The position numbers and the translations under genes are program-made. DNA of 64,000 nt from Streptomyces collinus (GTDB lineage Bacteria > Actinomycetota > Actinomycetes > Streptomycetales > Streptomycetaceae): assembly GCF_031348265.1 (NCBI RefSeq), contig NZ_CP133771.1, forward strand, positions 4,092,001 through 4,156,000, given 5' to 3'. The notes beneath the pieces are model-generated. The model saw nothing but the letters and a program-made list of their open reading frames with translations. It made no database searches and was not told the DNA's origin. Shown piece by piece: positions 22,939 to 32,018 of the stretch. The first letter of the stretch is position 1; the number at the start of each line of letters is the position of its first letter.

Positions 22939-23976
22939 TTACTGCTGCTTCCAGGCGTAGTGCAGCCGGTCCAGGCCGCTCTGGTTGTTCACCGTCAGGC
23001 TGAGGTTCGTGCCCGGGCCCTGAAGCGTGGTGAGGGAGTAGGTGTCACCGTTGCGCAGGCCGGGCCAGTAGACCGAGCCGAGGCCCAGCTCCCGGATGGT
23101 GTCGGTCGCGGCCTGGATGTAGGCGATCTCGTTGGAGGTGCCCACCGGGCCGTTGTAGTCCAGGCCGGTGGTCATCGAGGCGCCGAACTCGTCGAGGATC
23201 GTGCGGGAGGCGCAGTCGCCGATGCGGCTCTTGAAGTCGGCCTTCCACTGGTCGACGCTGGTCCAGTCGGTGTGCCAGAAGCCGTAGTTGTGCAGGGCCA
23301 GGCGCGTGCCCTTCAGGCGCGGGTCGGCGCAGACCGGCTTGACGTCCTCGCTGTACTTGTAGCCGCCGATGAGGATGCGGTCGCGGGGTATGAAGCGGTG
23401 CGTGCTCACCCACTTCGCCGCGATGTCCGTCCACTCCTGCGCCGTGTAGCCGAACGGCTCGTTCATCGGCTCGAAGTACACCTTGGAGTTGCCGGCGTAG
23501 GCGGAGGTGATCCGCGCCCACATCCGGTCCCAGGACGCCTGGTCGTCGATCTTGCCGTCCTTGGCGTTGTCGGCCTCCCAGTAGCCCAGGATGACCTTGA
23601 AGCCCTTGGCGGTGGCGGCGTCGATCGCGCCCCGGTACGACTTCCAGAACGGGCCGTTCACCGAGGTCGGGTTGACCGGGAGCCGGACGGTGTTGGCGCC
23701 GAGCTTGGAGAACCCGCCGATGATCGCCTTGGACTTGGCGTAGGTGGTGGCGTAGCTGTCGGAGGTGGACAGGCCCGAGGGCACGACCGCGTCGTCGGCG
23801 TAGTTGTCGCGCGGGTCGGCCCAGTTGACGCCCTTGAAGTCGCTGACGGGCGGCGGAGTGGCGGGACGGTGGGCGGGAGAGGCGGCGGCGGGGGAGGCGA
23901 GCGCTCCACCGAATGCCGTGACGCAGGCCAGCAGCGCCCCCACGCACGCTGTTCCGCGATGGGTCTTGTGAGACAC
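22939..23976 (-). CDS. Secreted glycoside hydrolase family 5 (cellulase-like)
   Basis: A 345-aa protein with a signal peptide (1-33, cleavage near AAA-SPAHRP). The GH5 catalytic pair is Glu173 (acid/base, FEPMNEPFG) and Glu263 (nucleophile, ILDEFGAS). Other GH5 marks are NTVRLPV at 95-101 and ALHNYGFW. The catalytic domain fills the chain, and the last 40 residues form a short beta tail; no separate carbohydrate-binding module is present. Endo-glucanase or mannanase activity is likely, but the subfamily cannot be fixed by eye. It pairs with the pectinase across a shared terminator. Confidence 0.88.
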   Translation of the reverse strand: MSHKTHRGTACVGALLACVTAFGGALASPAAASPAHRPATPPPVSDFKGVNWADPRDNYADDAVVPSGLSTSDSYATTYAKSKAIIGGFSKLGANTVRLPVNPTSVNGPFWKSYRGAIDAATAKGFKVILGYWEADNAKDGKIDDQASWDRMWARITSAYAGNSKVYFEPMNEPFGYTAQEWTDIAAKWVSTHRFIPRDRILIGGYKYSEDVKPVCADPRLKGTRLALHNYGFWHTDWTSVDQWKADFKSRIGDCASRTILDEFGASMTTGLDYNGPVGTSNEIAYIQAATDTIRELGLGSVYWPGLRNGDTYSLTTLQGPGTNLSLTVNNQSGLDRLHYAWKQQ

Positions 23977-24040
23977 GACATCCCCTTCTGAGCATGTGCG
24001 AAGGTGAGCAGCCCACAGACGGACCGCTCAGTGGAGCACG

Positions 24041-24070
24041 AAACTAGAAGGAAACTCGAACAGAGGTCAA
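24041..24070 (-). promoter_or_regulatory. Candidate promoter of the GH5 gene
   Basis: On the minus strand TTGACC (24065-24070) and TAGTTT (24041-24046) are 18 nt apart, about 65 bp before the start codon. No CebR-type palindrome is seen. Confidence 0.5.
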
Positions 24071-24128
24071 CACATCAGCACACAAAGTTTCACCCTGGGA
24101 GGGGCCGAGGCCGGGGAGGCGGTGAGGA

Positions 24129-25364
24129 TCAGCTGCCCACCGTGAGCCCCGAGCCCGACAGCCGCACCCGGATGCCGTCCTCCTCCACCCGTACGTCCTC
24201 CAGCTTCACGTCCCCCTGCTCCGGCTTCGGCAGTTCGAACGCCAGGGCCAGCCGGTCGGCCAACACCGGGCGGGTCAGGCCCGACAGCTCGCCGAGGAGA
24301 TCGGGGTCGAGACCCAGGCGCTTGAGCACCTCGGGGTTGTTCAGCGCGAGGTCGATGAGGTTCAGGCGTTCGGCCTGCCGGGCGAAGCGCGGGGAGCCGG
24401 TCAGCTCGGCGAGCTTGCCGTCGTCGGCCAGGGCCTCGTTCACCGTCGCCGCGGGCACGCCCATGCGCTGCACGATGGCCGGGACCGAGAGCAGCGCCTT
24501 GGCCTTCTGGGTCTCCCGGGCCAGGTCGGCGGAGGCCTGGGGCGTCAGGTGCAGGCCTTCCGAGGCACGCTTGCCGGGGCGGTAGGTGGCCAGGTTCCCG
24601 ATGTCCAGGCGCATGCCGCCGATCTCCGTGGCGATGCCCCGCTCCCCCTGCCGCTGGATCCGGGCCTCGGCCCGCAGCTTCAGGTTGTGCCCGGCGACCG
24701 GCAGGGTGCCGCGCGCCCGCACCCGGTCCCGGCCCTCGCCGGTGAACGTCACCTGGGACGCGCCGAGTTCGCGGTTGAGGTCCTCGAAGGACAGCATGAC
24801 ATCCCCGTCGAAGCGGGGAACGTCGGCGCCGCGCACCGAGGTCAGGCCGTCGGCGTTCAGCGTCACGTCGTGGGCCGTGGCCGACACCTTCGCCAGCGAG
24901 ACCCGGTCGGCGGCGACGTCCGGGACGGTCACCTTCACCGACTCCAGCCGCTTGTCGGCGAGCTGGGTGAGGAAGGGGAAGCCGCCGATCTCCACCTCGG
25001 GCGCGGCGGCCAGGTCGAGGCGGTCCTTGAGGGTGTCCGCGGCCCGGTGCTCGGCGTACAGCACGGCCCAGCGGTCTCCGAGGGCGGCGAATGAGGCGAG
25101 GACGACCAGGCCGACGACCGCCTTCACGGCGAGCGGCAGTCCGGCGAAACGATTCTTTCGACGTCGGCCGCCGCGGCGGTGGTCGGGCGGCGACCACTCC
25201 GGCTCCGGCACGTGCCGCTGCTCGGCGTCCTCGCCGAGGAAGTCCTCCAGAGGGGTCGCCTCCAGAGGCCCGTCGTCGAGTGCGCCGAGTTCCTCATAGG
25301 GGTTGCGGGGGTGCTCGGAGCGGTCGTCGGGATGATGCGTGTCCATGCGGTGGGGGGTGCGCAT
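24129..25364 (-). CDS. LmeA-like phospholipid-binding protein (DUF2993), large form
   Basis: A 411-aa relative of the protein at 9749-10486. A disordered acidic N-tail (1-65) and a basic stretch (RRGGRRRKNRF) precede one membrane anchor (about 78-96), so the bulk lies outside. The family hallmark IGGFPFLTQLADKRL is at about 127-141, followed by the repetitive beta pattern of DUF2993. It ends VRVEEDGIRVRLSGSGL. A role in extracytoplasmic lipid binding is inferred from mycobacterial LmeA. The ATG at 25364 is kept; a second at 25346 has no better ribosome site. Confidence 0.78.
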   Translation of the reverse strand: MRTPHRMDTHHPDDRSEHPRNPYEELGALDDGPLEATPLEDFLGEDAEQRHVPEPEWSPPDHRRGGRRRKNRFAGLPLAVKAVVGLVVLASFAALGDRWAVLYAEHRAADTLKDRLDLAAAPEVEIGGFPFLTQLADKRLESVKVTVPDVAADRVSLAKVSATAHDVTLNADGLTSVRGADVPRFDGDVMLSFEDLNRELGASQVTFTGEGRDRVRARGTLPVAGHNLKLRAEARIQRQGERGIATEIGGMRLDIGNLATYRPGKRASEGLHLTPQASADLARETQKAKALLSVPAIVQRMGVPAATVNEALADDGKLAELTGSPRFARQAERLNLIDLALNNPEVLKRLGLDPDLLGELSGLTRPVLADRLALAFELPKPEQGDVKLEDVRVEEDGIRVRLSGSGLTVGS

Positions 25365-25422
25365 CGTCTCATCCGACCATGCGCACCGCCCCGTCCCGCA
25401 ACTCGAACCCCCGGTATGCGAC

Positions 25423-27240
25423 TTACTTCACGATGGTGATGCGGTCCGCCTTCGGCGGGGCGATCGGGTTCGTGGCCGAGGAGTTGGCCGTCAGGTACTG
25501 CTCCAGCGCGGTCAGGTCGTCGGAGCCGACGACGTCGTTCGCGCCCTGGCCGAGGGTCGGGAAGCCGTCGCCGCCGCCCGCGAGGAAGCTGTTCGTCGCG
25601 ACGCGGTAGGTGGCCGCCGGGTCGACGGCCGAGCCGTTCAGCCTGATGCTGTCCGTGACCACCCGGTCGGCACCGGACTTGGTGAGGTCCAGCGTGTAGG
25701 TCAGGCCGGACGAGACCTGGAGGACCTTCGGGGCCGCCGCGTTCGGGCCGGACACCTGCTCCTTGAGCACCTGGATCAGCTGCGCGCCCGTGAAGTCCTG
25801 GAGGTTCACGGTGTTCGCGAACGGCTGGACGGTGAAGCCCTCGGCGTAGGTGACGACTCCGTCGCCCTCGGCGGCCTTGGCCGCGTACGTCAGGGGCGCC
25901 CGGATACCGCCCGGGTTCATCAGCGCCAGGTCGGTCTCCGGGTCGAGCTGCTTGCCGTGGGCGAGCTGGGCGTCGGCGATGAGGTCGCCGAGCGGGGACT
26001 CGGTGCCGGTGTTGCCGATGTCGCCGGAGATGTAGCCGATCGGCTTGTTGCCGATGGGCGCGGCCAGCGTGTTCCACTTGCTGATCAGCTCGGTCATGTC
26101 GGGCGCCTTGGGGACGTCCCGGGTGACCACGCGGTTCGCGGACTTCACCGCCGTACGGGCGATGTCGCCGGTCCTGCGGTCGTAGGTCAGCGTGGTGTCG
26201 GTGTAGAGGCGGCCGAAGGACGCGGCCGAGGTGACCATGCGGGGCTTGCCCGCCGGGTCGGCGATGCTGCACACGTACGCGTTGTGGGTGTGGCCGGTGA
26301 CCAGCGCGTCCACCTGCGGCGTGACGTTCTTGGCGATGTCGACGATCGGGCCGGAGACGCCGTCGCCCGCACCCGGGGAGTCACAGTCGTAGTTGTACGA
26401 CGTCGACGCCGGGAAGCCGCCCTCGTGGATGAGCGCCACGATCGACTTCACGCCCTGCTTCTGGAGCACCTTGGCGTACTTGTTGATCGTCTCGGTCTCG
26501 TCCTTGAAGGACAGGCCCTTGACACCCTCGGCGGAGACGATGTCCGGGGTGCCCTCCAGGGTCACGCCGATGAAGCCGACCTTGACGCCGTTCTTCTTCC
26601 ACACCCAGTAGGGCTTGAGGATCGGCTTCTTCGTCTTCTCGTCGAGGACGTTGGCGGCGAGGTAGGGGAAGTCGGCGCCCTTGAACCTCTGGTCCGTGTA
26701 GCAGCCGTCCTTCGGGTGGCAGCCGCCGTTCTGCAGGCGGGCCAGCTCCTTGGCGCCCTCGTCGAACTCGTGGTTGCCGACCGAGGTGACGTCGAGGTCG
26801 AGCTTGTTCAGCGCCTCGATGGTCGGCTCGTCGTGGAACAGCCCGGAGATCAGCGGGGAGGCGCCGACCATGTCGCCGCCCGCGGCCGTGATGGAGTACT
26901 TCTCGCCCTTGCGGGCCTCGCGCAGGTGCGTGGCGAGGTACTCGACACCACCGGCGTCGATGGTCTTCGTCGTGCCGTCGTGCTGGTGCTCGGTGACCCG
27001 GCCGGACGAACCCGCCGGCGGCTCCAGGTTGCCGTGCAGGTCGTTGAAGGACAGCAGCTGCACGTCCTGGTAGCGGCCGGGCCAGTGCCCGCCCTTGCGG
27101 TGGTCCTCGCCGGCGGTCGCCGAACCCGGCAGCCCCGCGGCGGCCAGCGCGCCGACGGTGACGACACCGGCGGCGAGAGCGGCGAAACGGTTCGTACGAC
27201 GTCTCCGGCGCTCCGGATGGGCCGGTGAAGTGGCTGGCAT
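25423..27240 (-). CDS. Secreted 5'-nucleotidase / 2',3'-cyclic phosphodiesterase family
   Basis: A 605-aa secreted protein with an Arg-rich signal peptide (RRRRRTNRFAALAAGVVTVG, cleavage near ATA-GEDHRK). The metallophosphoesterase domain has the di-metal motifs NDLHGN, GNHEFD and GHTHN. The C-terminal substrate domain has NPGGIRAPLTY and a late GGGDGFPTL. It removes phosphate from extracellular nucleotides, releasing Pi and nucleoside. The start at 27240 has a G-rich ribosome site. It lies some 15 kb from the pst genes, but no PHO box was found in its leader. Confidence 0.92.
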   Translation of the reverse strand: MPATSPAHPERRRRRTNRFAALAAGVVTVGALAAAGLPGSATAGEDHRKGGHWPGRYQDVQLLSFNDLHGNLEPPAGSSGRVTEHQHDGTTKTIDAGGVEYLATHLREARKGEKYSITAAGGDMVGASPLISGLFHDEPTIEALNKLDLDVTSVGNHEFDEGAKELARLQNGGCHPKDGCYTDQRFKGADFPYLAANVLDEKTKKPILKPYWVWKKNGVKVGFIGVTLEGTPDIVSAEGVKGLSFKDETETINKYAKVLQKQGVKSIVALIHEGGFPASTSYNYDCDSPGAGDGVSGPIVDIAKNVTPQVDALVTGHTHNAYVCSIADPAGKPRMVTSAASFGRLYTDTTLTYDRRTGDIARTAVKSANRVVTRDVPKAPDMTELISKWNTLAAPIGNKPIGYISGDIGNTGTESPLGDLIADAQLAHGKQLDPETDLALMNPGGIRAPLTYAAKAAEGDGVVTYAEGFTVQPFANTVNLQDFTGAQLIQVLKEQVSGPNAAAPKVLQVSSGLTYTLDLTKSGADRVVTDSIRLNGSAVDPAATYRVATNSFLAGGGDGFPTLGQGANDVVGSDDLTALEQYLTANSSATNPIAPPKADRITIVK

Positions 27241-27385
27241 ACGCCCCCCTGTGGGTCTGCTGGGACAGTGATGTCGTCCGGCGCAGCCTAGAGTCAACGC
27301 GCGTAGCGCGACAGGCCTTTCGTGGTTACGACCTGGTTGCTTCTTTGCCGCCGTTTTGCCGGTGGTGCCCCGTACCCTCGTACGC

Positions 27386-28312
27386 ATGACCAGCGACGAC
27401 ACCGTACGGCCAGGCCACCCCCGCTCGATCGAGACCCTTGCCGCGCTCTCCGCGGAGCAGAACGAGGCCGTGTTCGGACTGCTCGACGAGGCGGCCCGGA
27501 CCGACGGGCAGCAGGCGGTGTCCGAACAGGGCCGGTTGCAGCTGCGCGGCGGCGAGCGCGAGGGCGTGTCCCATCTGCTGCTCACCGCCGGCGGGGAACT
27601 CGTCGGTTATGCCCAGTTGGAGGACACGGACCCGGTGGAGCCGCCGGCCGCCGAGCTGGTGGTGCATCCCGGGCATCGCGGGCACGGGCACGGACGGGCC
27701 CTCGGGTCCGCGCTGCTGGCCGCGTCGGGGAAGCGGCTGCGGGTCTGGGCGCACGGCGGGCACTCCGCCGCCCGGCATCTCGCGCAGGTCCTGGGCCTGA
27801 CGCTGTTTCGTGAACTGCGCCAGATGCGGAGGCCGTTGACCGGCTTCGACGCACCCGAGCCGGCGCTTCCCGAGGGTGTCACCGTGCGGACCTTCGAGCC
27901 CGGCCGGGACGACGCGGCCTGGCTCGCGGTGAACGCCGCCGCCTTCGCCCACCACCCCGAGCAGGGCTCCCTCACCCAGCGCGACCTCGACGACCGCAAG
28001 GCCGAGCCGTGGTTCGACCCCGCGGGGTTCTTCCTCGCCTTCCGCGGCGAGGAACTCGTGGGCTTCCACTGGACCAAGGTGCACGCCGAGGAGGGCCTGG
28101 GCGAGGTGTACGTCCTCGGTGTGGGGCCGGGCGCGCAGGGCGGCGGCCTCGGCAGGTCCCTCACCACGATCGGGCTGCGGCATCTGGCGGGGCAGGGGCT
28201 GCCGACGGCGATGCTGTACGTCGACGCCGACAACAAGGCGGCGGTGTCGGTGTACGAGCGGCTGGGGTTCACCACGCACGAGGTGGACCTGATGTACCGG
28301 ACGGAGACCTGA
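27386..28312 (+). CDS. mshD: Mycothiol synthase MshD
   Basis: A 308-aa protein with two GNAT domains in tandem (about 10-150 and 160-308), the MshD layout. The second, active domain has the acetyl-CoA loop VYVLGVGPGAQGGGLGRSL and ends YVDADNKAAVSVYERLGF. The enzyme acetylates Cys-GlcN-Ins in the last step of mycothiol synthesis, the main thiol of actinobacteria. The ATG at 27386 is chosen to give the usual length. A second GNAT gene follows after 3 bp and is probably co-transcribed. Confidence 0.92.
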   Translation: MTSDDTVRPGHPRSIETLAALSAEQNEAVFGLLDEAARTDGQQAVSEQGRLQLRGGEREGVSHLLLTAGGELVGYAQLEDTDPVEPPAAELVVHPGHRGHGHGRALGSALLAASGKRLRVWAHGGHSAARHLAQVLGLTLFRELRQMRRPLTGFDAPEPALPEGVTVRTFEPGRDDAAWLAVNAAAFAHHPEQGSLTQRDLDDRKAEPWFDPAGFFLAFRGEELVGFHWTKVHAEEGLGEVYVLGVGPGAQGGGLGRSLTTIGLRHLAGQGLPTAMLYVDADNKAAVSVYERLGFTTHEVDLMYRTET

Positions 28313-28315
28313 GTC

Positions 28316-28837
28316 GTGCTCTCGATGCGTGATCTGCGCGTCCGCCCCGCCGCCGAGGCCGACCTGGCCGCCCTCGTGCGCCTGCGCGACGACGCCGCCC
28401 GCCGGCTGCTGGCCCGTGGTGTCACCGGGCAGTGGCGGCCGGGTGAGCTGGACGAGGACCACTTCCGCCGGGTCATGGCGCACGGCGAGGTCTGGCTCGC
28501 CGAGGCCGACGGGCTCCTCGCGGGCGCCTGGGAGCTGTGGTGGGAGGACGAGGACGCCTGGGGCCCGCAGCCGCCCGTGGCCGGGTACGTGCACCGGCTG
28601 ATGGTGGACCGGGCCACCACCGCGCCCGGGACGGGCCGGCTGCTGCTGGACGCCGCCGAGCGCCGGGTGGCCGAGGCGGGACGCACCCGGGTGCGCCTGG
28701 ACTGCCTCGCGGGCAACACGCAGCTCAACGCCTACTACGCCGACGCCGGTTACCGCGTCGTGGGACACAAGGCGGGCAAACCGCAGCCCGGCGGGACGCC
28801 CAAGTCCTTCACCCTGATGGAGAAGCAGCTCGGGTAG
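28316..28837 (+). CDS. GNAT family N-acetyltransferase
   Basis: A 173-aa single-domain GNAT protein. The acetyl-CoA segment is VHRLMVDRATTAPGTGRLLL (about 98-117), followed by RVRLDCLAGNTQLNAYYADAGY. It starts at a GTG 3 bp after the mshD stop, with GGAGA in the mshD end as ribosome site; an in-frame ATG at 28325 is an alternative. Substrate unknown. Its last 29 bp overlap the 3' end of the convergent LysR gene. Confidence 0.85.
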   Translation: MLSMRDLRVRPAAEADLAALVRLRDDAARRLLARGVTGQWRPGELDEDHFRRVMAHGEVWLAEADGLLAGAWELWWEDEDAWGPQPPVAGYVHRLMVDRATTAPGTGRLLLDAAERRVAEAGRTRVRLDCLAGNTQLNAYYADAGYRVVGHKAGKPQPGGTPKSFTLMEKQLG

Positions 28838-29786
28838 GCGGCACCCGGGCCGGTGGCGGCTCCGCCCAGGCCGGCCGCCAGGTCGCTCCCTCCGGCGGTC
28901 GCGGCCGGGTCGCCACCAGGTAGTCGCGCAGGGCCGTCAGGCCGGGATGCGGGTTGTCCGTGCGCCACAGCAGTGAGTGCGGGTAGACGGGGACGGGGTC
29001 CACGAGCGGGACGAGCCGCAGGTCGTGGGCGGCCGGCCAGACGTGCGGGGTGCGTTCACTGAGGAAGGTCGCCACGGTCGGGGAGCCGGCGATCGTGTCG
29101 AGGAGCGCCTCCAGGCCGAAGTTGGGCCCGATGGTGTCGATGGCCGGCCCGAAGGCCGCGGCCAGTTCCTCGTAGTAGGCGTGCCACTCGGTCCCGGGCA
29201 CGTTGCCGGGCATCCAGATCCGGTGCCCGGCGAGCTGGGCGGTGGTCACCCGGTCGGCCCGGGCGAACGGATGGCCGGGGCCGACGCACAGCCGCAGCGG
29301 CTCGTCGAGGACGGGCGTGACCGCGATGCCGTCGGGGAGCCGCTGCCCGGGCATGGTGACGGCCCGGAAGGTGGCGTCGACGGCCCCGTCCCGCAGGGCC
29401 GTCACGGCCGTCTCGACGTCGAACAGCGTGACGACGTCCAGCGCGGTCTCCGGGTGCGCCCGGTGGAAGTGCTGCACCAGTCCGCCGGTCGCGGCCCGTC
29501 GTCCCACGACGTCCACCCGCAGCGCCCGGTCCCCGGGCCGGACGGCGGCCGTCGCCCGCTCCTCGGCCCGGAGCAGGACCCGGGCGTGCGGCAGCAGGGC
29601 CTGCCCGTCGATGGTGAGTTCCGCCCCGCGCGGCGTACGGACCAGCAGCCGCACCCCGAGGTTCTTCTCCAGCGCGGCGATCCGCTTGGACACGGCCTGC
29701 TGGGTGAGGGCCAGGTCCACGGCGGCCTTCTGGAACTGCCCGGAGTCGGCGATCGCGACGAAGGCCCGTACGGCTTTGAGGTCCAC
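28809..29786 (-). CDS. LysR-family transcriptional regulator
   Basis: A 325-aa LysR regulator. The winged HTH at 1-60 reads AFVAIADSGQFQKAAVDLAL then TQQAVSKRIAALEKNLG, and the effector domain runs from about 90 to 290. The C-terminus is Pro/Arg-rich. Directly upstream lies a palindrome with the LysR T-N11-A shape (29805-29819), suggesting autoregulation. The usual divergent target is absent; the next gene upstream is on the same strand. Effector unknown. Confidence 0.88.
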   Translation of the reverse strand: MDLKAVRAFVAIADSGQFQKAAVDLALTQQAVSKRIAALEKNLGVRLLVRTPRGAELTIDGQALLPHARVLLRAEERATAAVRPGDRALRVDVVGRRAATGGLVQHFHRAHPETALDVVTLFDVETAVTALRDGAVDATFRAVTMPGQRLPDGIAVTPVLDEPLRLCVGPGHPFARADRVTTAQLAGHRIWMPGNVPGTEWHAYYEELAAAFGPAIDTIGPNFGLEALLDTIAGSPTVATFLSERTPHVWPAAHDLRLVPLVDPVPVYPHSLLWRTDNPHPGLTALRDYLVATRPRPPEGATWRPAWAEPPPARVPPTRAASPSG

Positions 29787-29804
29787 GAGGGGCAGCGTAG
29801 CCGC

Positions 29805-29878
29805 ACAACGAGTGGTTGTCGGAGGGGGCGTCCAGCGTGGGCTTCAGAGCCTGATGCGGCCCCTGGCACAACCACTCG
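29805..29878. promoter_or_regulatory. LysR-type operator candidates
   Basis: ACAAC-GAGTG-GTTGT (29805-29819) is a 15-bp palindrome. Its right part CGAGTGGTTGT (29809-29819) recurs inverted at 29868-29878 as ACAACCACTCG. Two half-sites 48 bp apart upstream of a LysR gene fit a recognition and an activation site. Confidence 0.5.
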
Positions 29879-29883
29879 ACGTA

Positions 29884-30507
29884 CTAGAGCCGGATGATCC
29901 GCCGCCGCATCGGCTCCACCGCACACACCGCGCCGAGGACCAGCGCCCCGGCCAGCACCACGCCCCACCGGTCGTGCGCCGCGGACCACCGTTCGTCCTC
30001 CACCGGCACGAAAAGGGCCCAGCGTCCGGGCCAGAACAGCATCACCAGGACGGCCGTGGCCAACAGCCCGCTCGCGACCGGCAGTCCGGGCCGGGCGACC
30101 TCGCTGCAGCGCACCACGGCCGCTGCAGCGGTCACCGCCAGGACGCAGGCGGCCCCGGCTTCGAGCGTGATGTCGCCGGCCGGGGGCCGCACGCCCGGCG
30201 GCACGAGCAGCAGGGCCACCGTCCACCAGGCGGCCGCTGCCGGGACGGCCAGGGCGACGCGCAGGGCGATCCGGACCGGGCGCGGGGTCGGCACGGCGGC
30301 GGTGGTGTGCCGGGCCGGGTCGTCCAGGAGGAAGGCCAGGCCCACCGCGAAGGCGAGGATCGCGGCCCGCAGCAGGTACAGGGAGAGCCGTTCCGCCGTC
30401 TCGCCGGTCCGGGTCAGCGCGGCGAGCAGCAGCCCCGCCGCCCCGGCCGCGCCGACCGTGCCCCACGGCACCGTCCGGTGGACGGGGAGCACCAGCTGCC
30501 GGGTCAT
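29884..30507 (-). CDS. Membrane protein, last gene of the sigma/ABC operon
   Basis: A 207-aa protein with about six transmembrane helices and no recognisable catalytic motif; the C-terminus is basic (EPMRRRIIRL). Its ATG overlaps the stop of the upstream permease gene, so it is translationally coupled and is the fifth gene of the ECF sigma / anti-sigma / ABC set. It probably forms part of the exporter or its immunity function (inference). Confidence 0.7.
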   Translation of the reverse strand: MTRQLVLPVHRTVPWGTVGAAGAAGLLLAALTRTGETAERLSLYLLRAAILAFAVGLAFLLDDPARHTTAAVPTPRPVRIALRVALAVPAAAAWWTVALLLVPPGVRPPAGDITLEAGAACVLAVTAAAAVVRCSEVARPGLPVASGLLATAVLVMLFWPGRWALFVPVEDERWSAAHDRWGVVLAGALVLGAVCAVEPMRRRIIRL

Positions 30508-32018
30508 GAGAGGCACTTGTCCTCCCCTTCGGGCGCGGGCAGGCCCAGCAGCCCGGCGGCCCGGGCCGCGGTGATCTTCGGTGCGGTGAGGTCGTCCCAC
30601 CGGTCCTTGACCCGGGCGGCGGCCTCATCGCGGGGCAGGTCGAGCAGTGCGCGCAGCACCTCGGTCTGGGCCTCGGTCATGTACAGCCCGTTCGTGGGCT
30701 GGAGCACGGAGTCGGAGCCGGTGACGGTGTCGTTGAGGCGGACCCGGCGCAGCGCGGCGAGCGGGTCGGACTCCCAGCCCACGGCCAGCCACATGAGGGG
30801 CACGATGCGGCCGTCGCAGATCGAGGTGGCGGCCTCCTCGTCGCCCGCGATGAGCACACCGGCCACGGCGGCCGAGAACTCGGGGACGCGGTTGCCGCCC
30901 CACTGGGTGCCCACCGTCACCTCGTGCGGGCGCTTCAGGGGGTCCAGAGCGGCGTCACCGGAGAGACCGTAGCGCGCATCGACCCGCTGCCGTACGACGA
31001 CGTCCTGCCCATGGGCGCCACCGCCGGCCAGGGAGCGGACCCGGTCCACCACCGCGGCCCAGTCCCCGACCTGTGGCCCCCACTCGGGGTAGGCGCAGTA
31101 GGTGGAGCCGTCCCGGCGGACACAGGACTGCACCTGCTCGGGGTGCACGGTGGCGCGTTCACGCGCCTTGACCAGCTGGGGGGAGTCGCCGCCCGACTGG
31201 GCCACTCCGCCGACCAGCGTCATGGCGAGCGCTCCGGCGGCACCGGCCAGGACGGCCGGCTTGCGGCCACCGGCGACCAGGACCGCCACCAGGCCCAGGA
31301 ACAGGGCCAGTCCGGCGAGGTACAGGGCGTGCCAGGCGGCCGGCCGGCCCATCAGGTCCGACGGCAGGGTGTTGGAGGTCGGCTCCTCGACTGCCGGCAG
31401 CAGCCACCTCGACCCGTAGTCCAGGCCCGAGAAGAAGAGGAACAGGAACAGGAAGAGCACCACCAGCAGCGGCGCCACGAGAGCGGACCGCACCAGCACC
31501 GCCACGAGCAGTCCGGCCAGTCCGAACAGCAGCACCGTCAGCGGGCCGACGAGCAGTTCGCCCACCGAGCCCTGCCCGATCGCCCCGGGGCGCAGCGCCT
31601 CCCGGCCGAACTGCCCGGCCACACACACGGCGGTGACCAGGGCCGCGGCCACGACCGACAGGGCGTGGGCGGCCGTACGGCACCAGTGCGGGAGCAGCAG
31701 CACCGCGAAGTGCCGCTCCGTGCCGTGCCGCCGGGAGCGCAGCGCGGCCTGGTTGACGGACACCAGGACCGCGAGGCCGACGAGCATCGGCGCGCCCTGG
31801 GTGGCCCGGTCGGCGTCCTGGAGGGCCGGGTAGTCGCCCCACGCCCTGCCGGCGCGCCACACGGTCCAGCCGAGGTACACGGCGAAGGCGAGGAGCACCG
31901 GAACCCGGGTCAGCAGCCGGCGGGACTCGAACAGGGCCAGGGCGAGTACGGCCTTGAGGGACCCGCCGGGCTCGTCGCGTGTCCCGGAGGCGAGGGGCTG
32001 CTCCACCAGCGTGGTCAT
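30504..32018 (-). CDS. ABC transporter permease-like membrane protein
   Basis: A 504-aa protein. Residues 20-310 hold six to eight hydrophobic helices, including a very hydrophobic one (VVLFLFLFLFFSGLDYG). Residues 310-504 are a soluble extracytoplasmic-looking domain with Cys pairs (VQSCVRRDGSTYCAYPEWG). No ABC-2 signature is obvious, but it follows the ABC ATPase with a 4-bp overlap, so it is the likely transmembrane partner. The large C-terminal domain is unusual for a permease and may bind a ligand. Confidence 0.75.
   Translation of the reverse strand: MTTLVEQPLASGTRDEPGGSLKAVLALALFESRRLLTRVPVLLAFAVYLGWTVWRAGRAWGDYPALQDADRATQGAPMLVGLAVLVSVNQAALRSRRHGTERHFAVLLLPHWCRTAAHALSVVAAALVTAVCVAGQFGREALRPGAIGQGSVGELLVGPLTVLLFGLAGLLVAVLVRSALVAPLLVVLFLFLFLFFSGLDYGSRWLLPAVEEPTSNTLPSDLMGRPAAWHALYLAGLALFLGLVAVLVAGGRKPAVLAGAAGALAMTLVGGVAQSGGDSPQLVKARERATVHPEQVQSCVRRDGSTYCAYPEWGPQVGDWAAVVDRVRSLAGGGAHGQDVVVRQRVDARYGLSGDAALDPLKRPHEVTVGTQWGGNRVPEFSAAVAGVLIAGDEEAATSICDGRIVPLMWLAVGWESDPLAALRRVRLNDTVTGSDSVLQPTNGLYMTEAQTEVLRALLDLPRDEAAARVKDRWDDLTAPKITAARAAGLLGLPAPEGEDKCLS

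Noticed and set aside
24129..25439. Reading the two DUF2993 genes (9749 and 24129) as a recent duplication
   Set aside because: They share only the FPFLTQ block and fold pattern; lengths and N-termini differ greatly, so the split is old.
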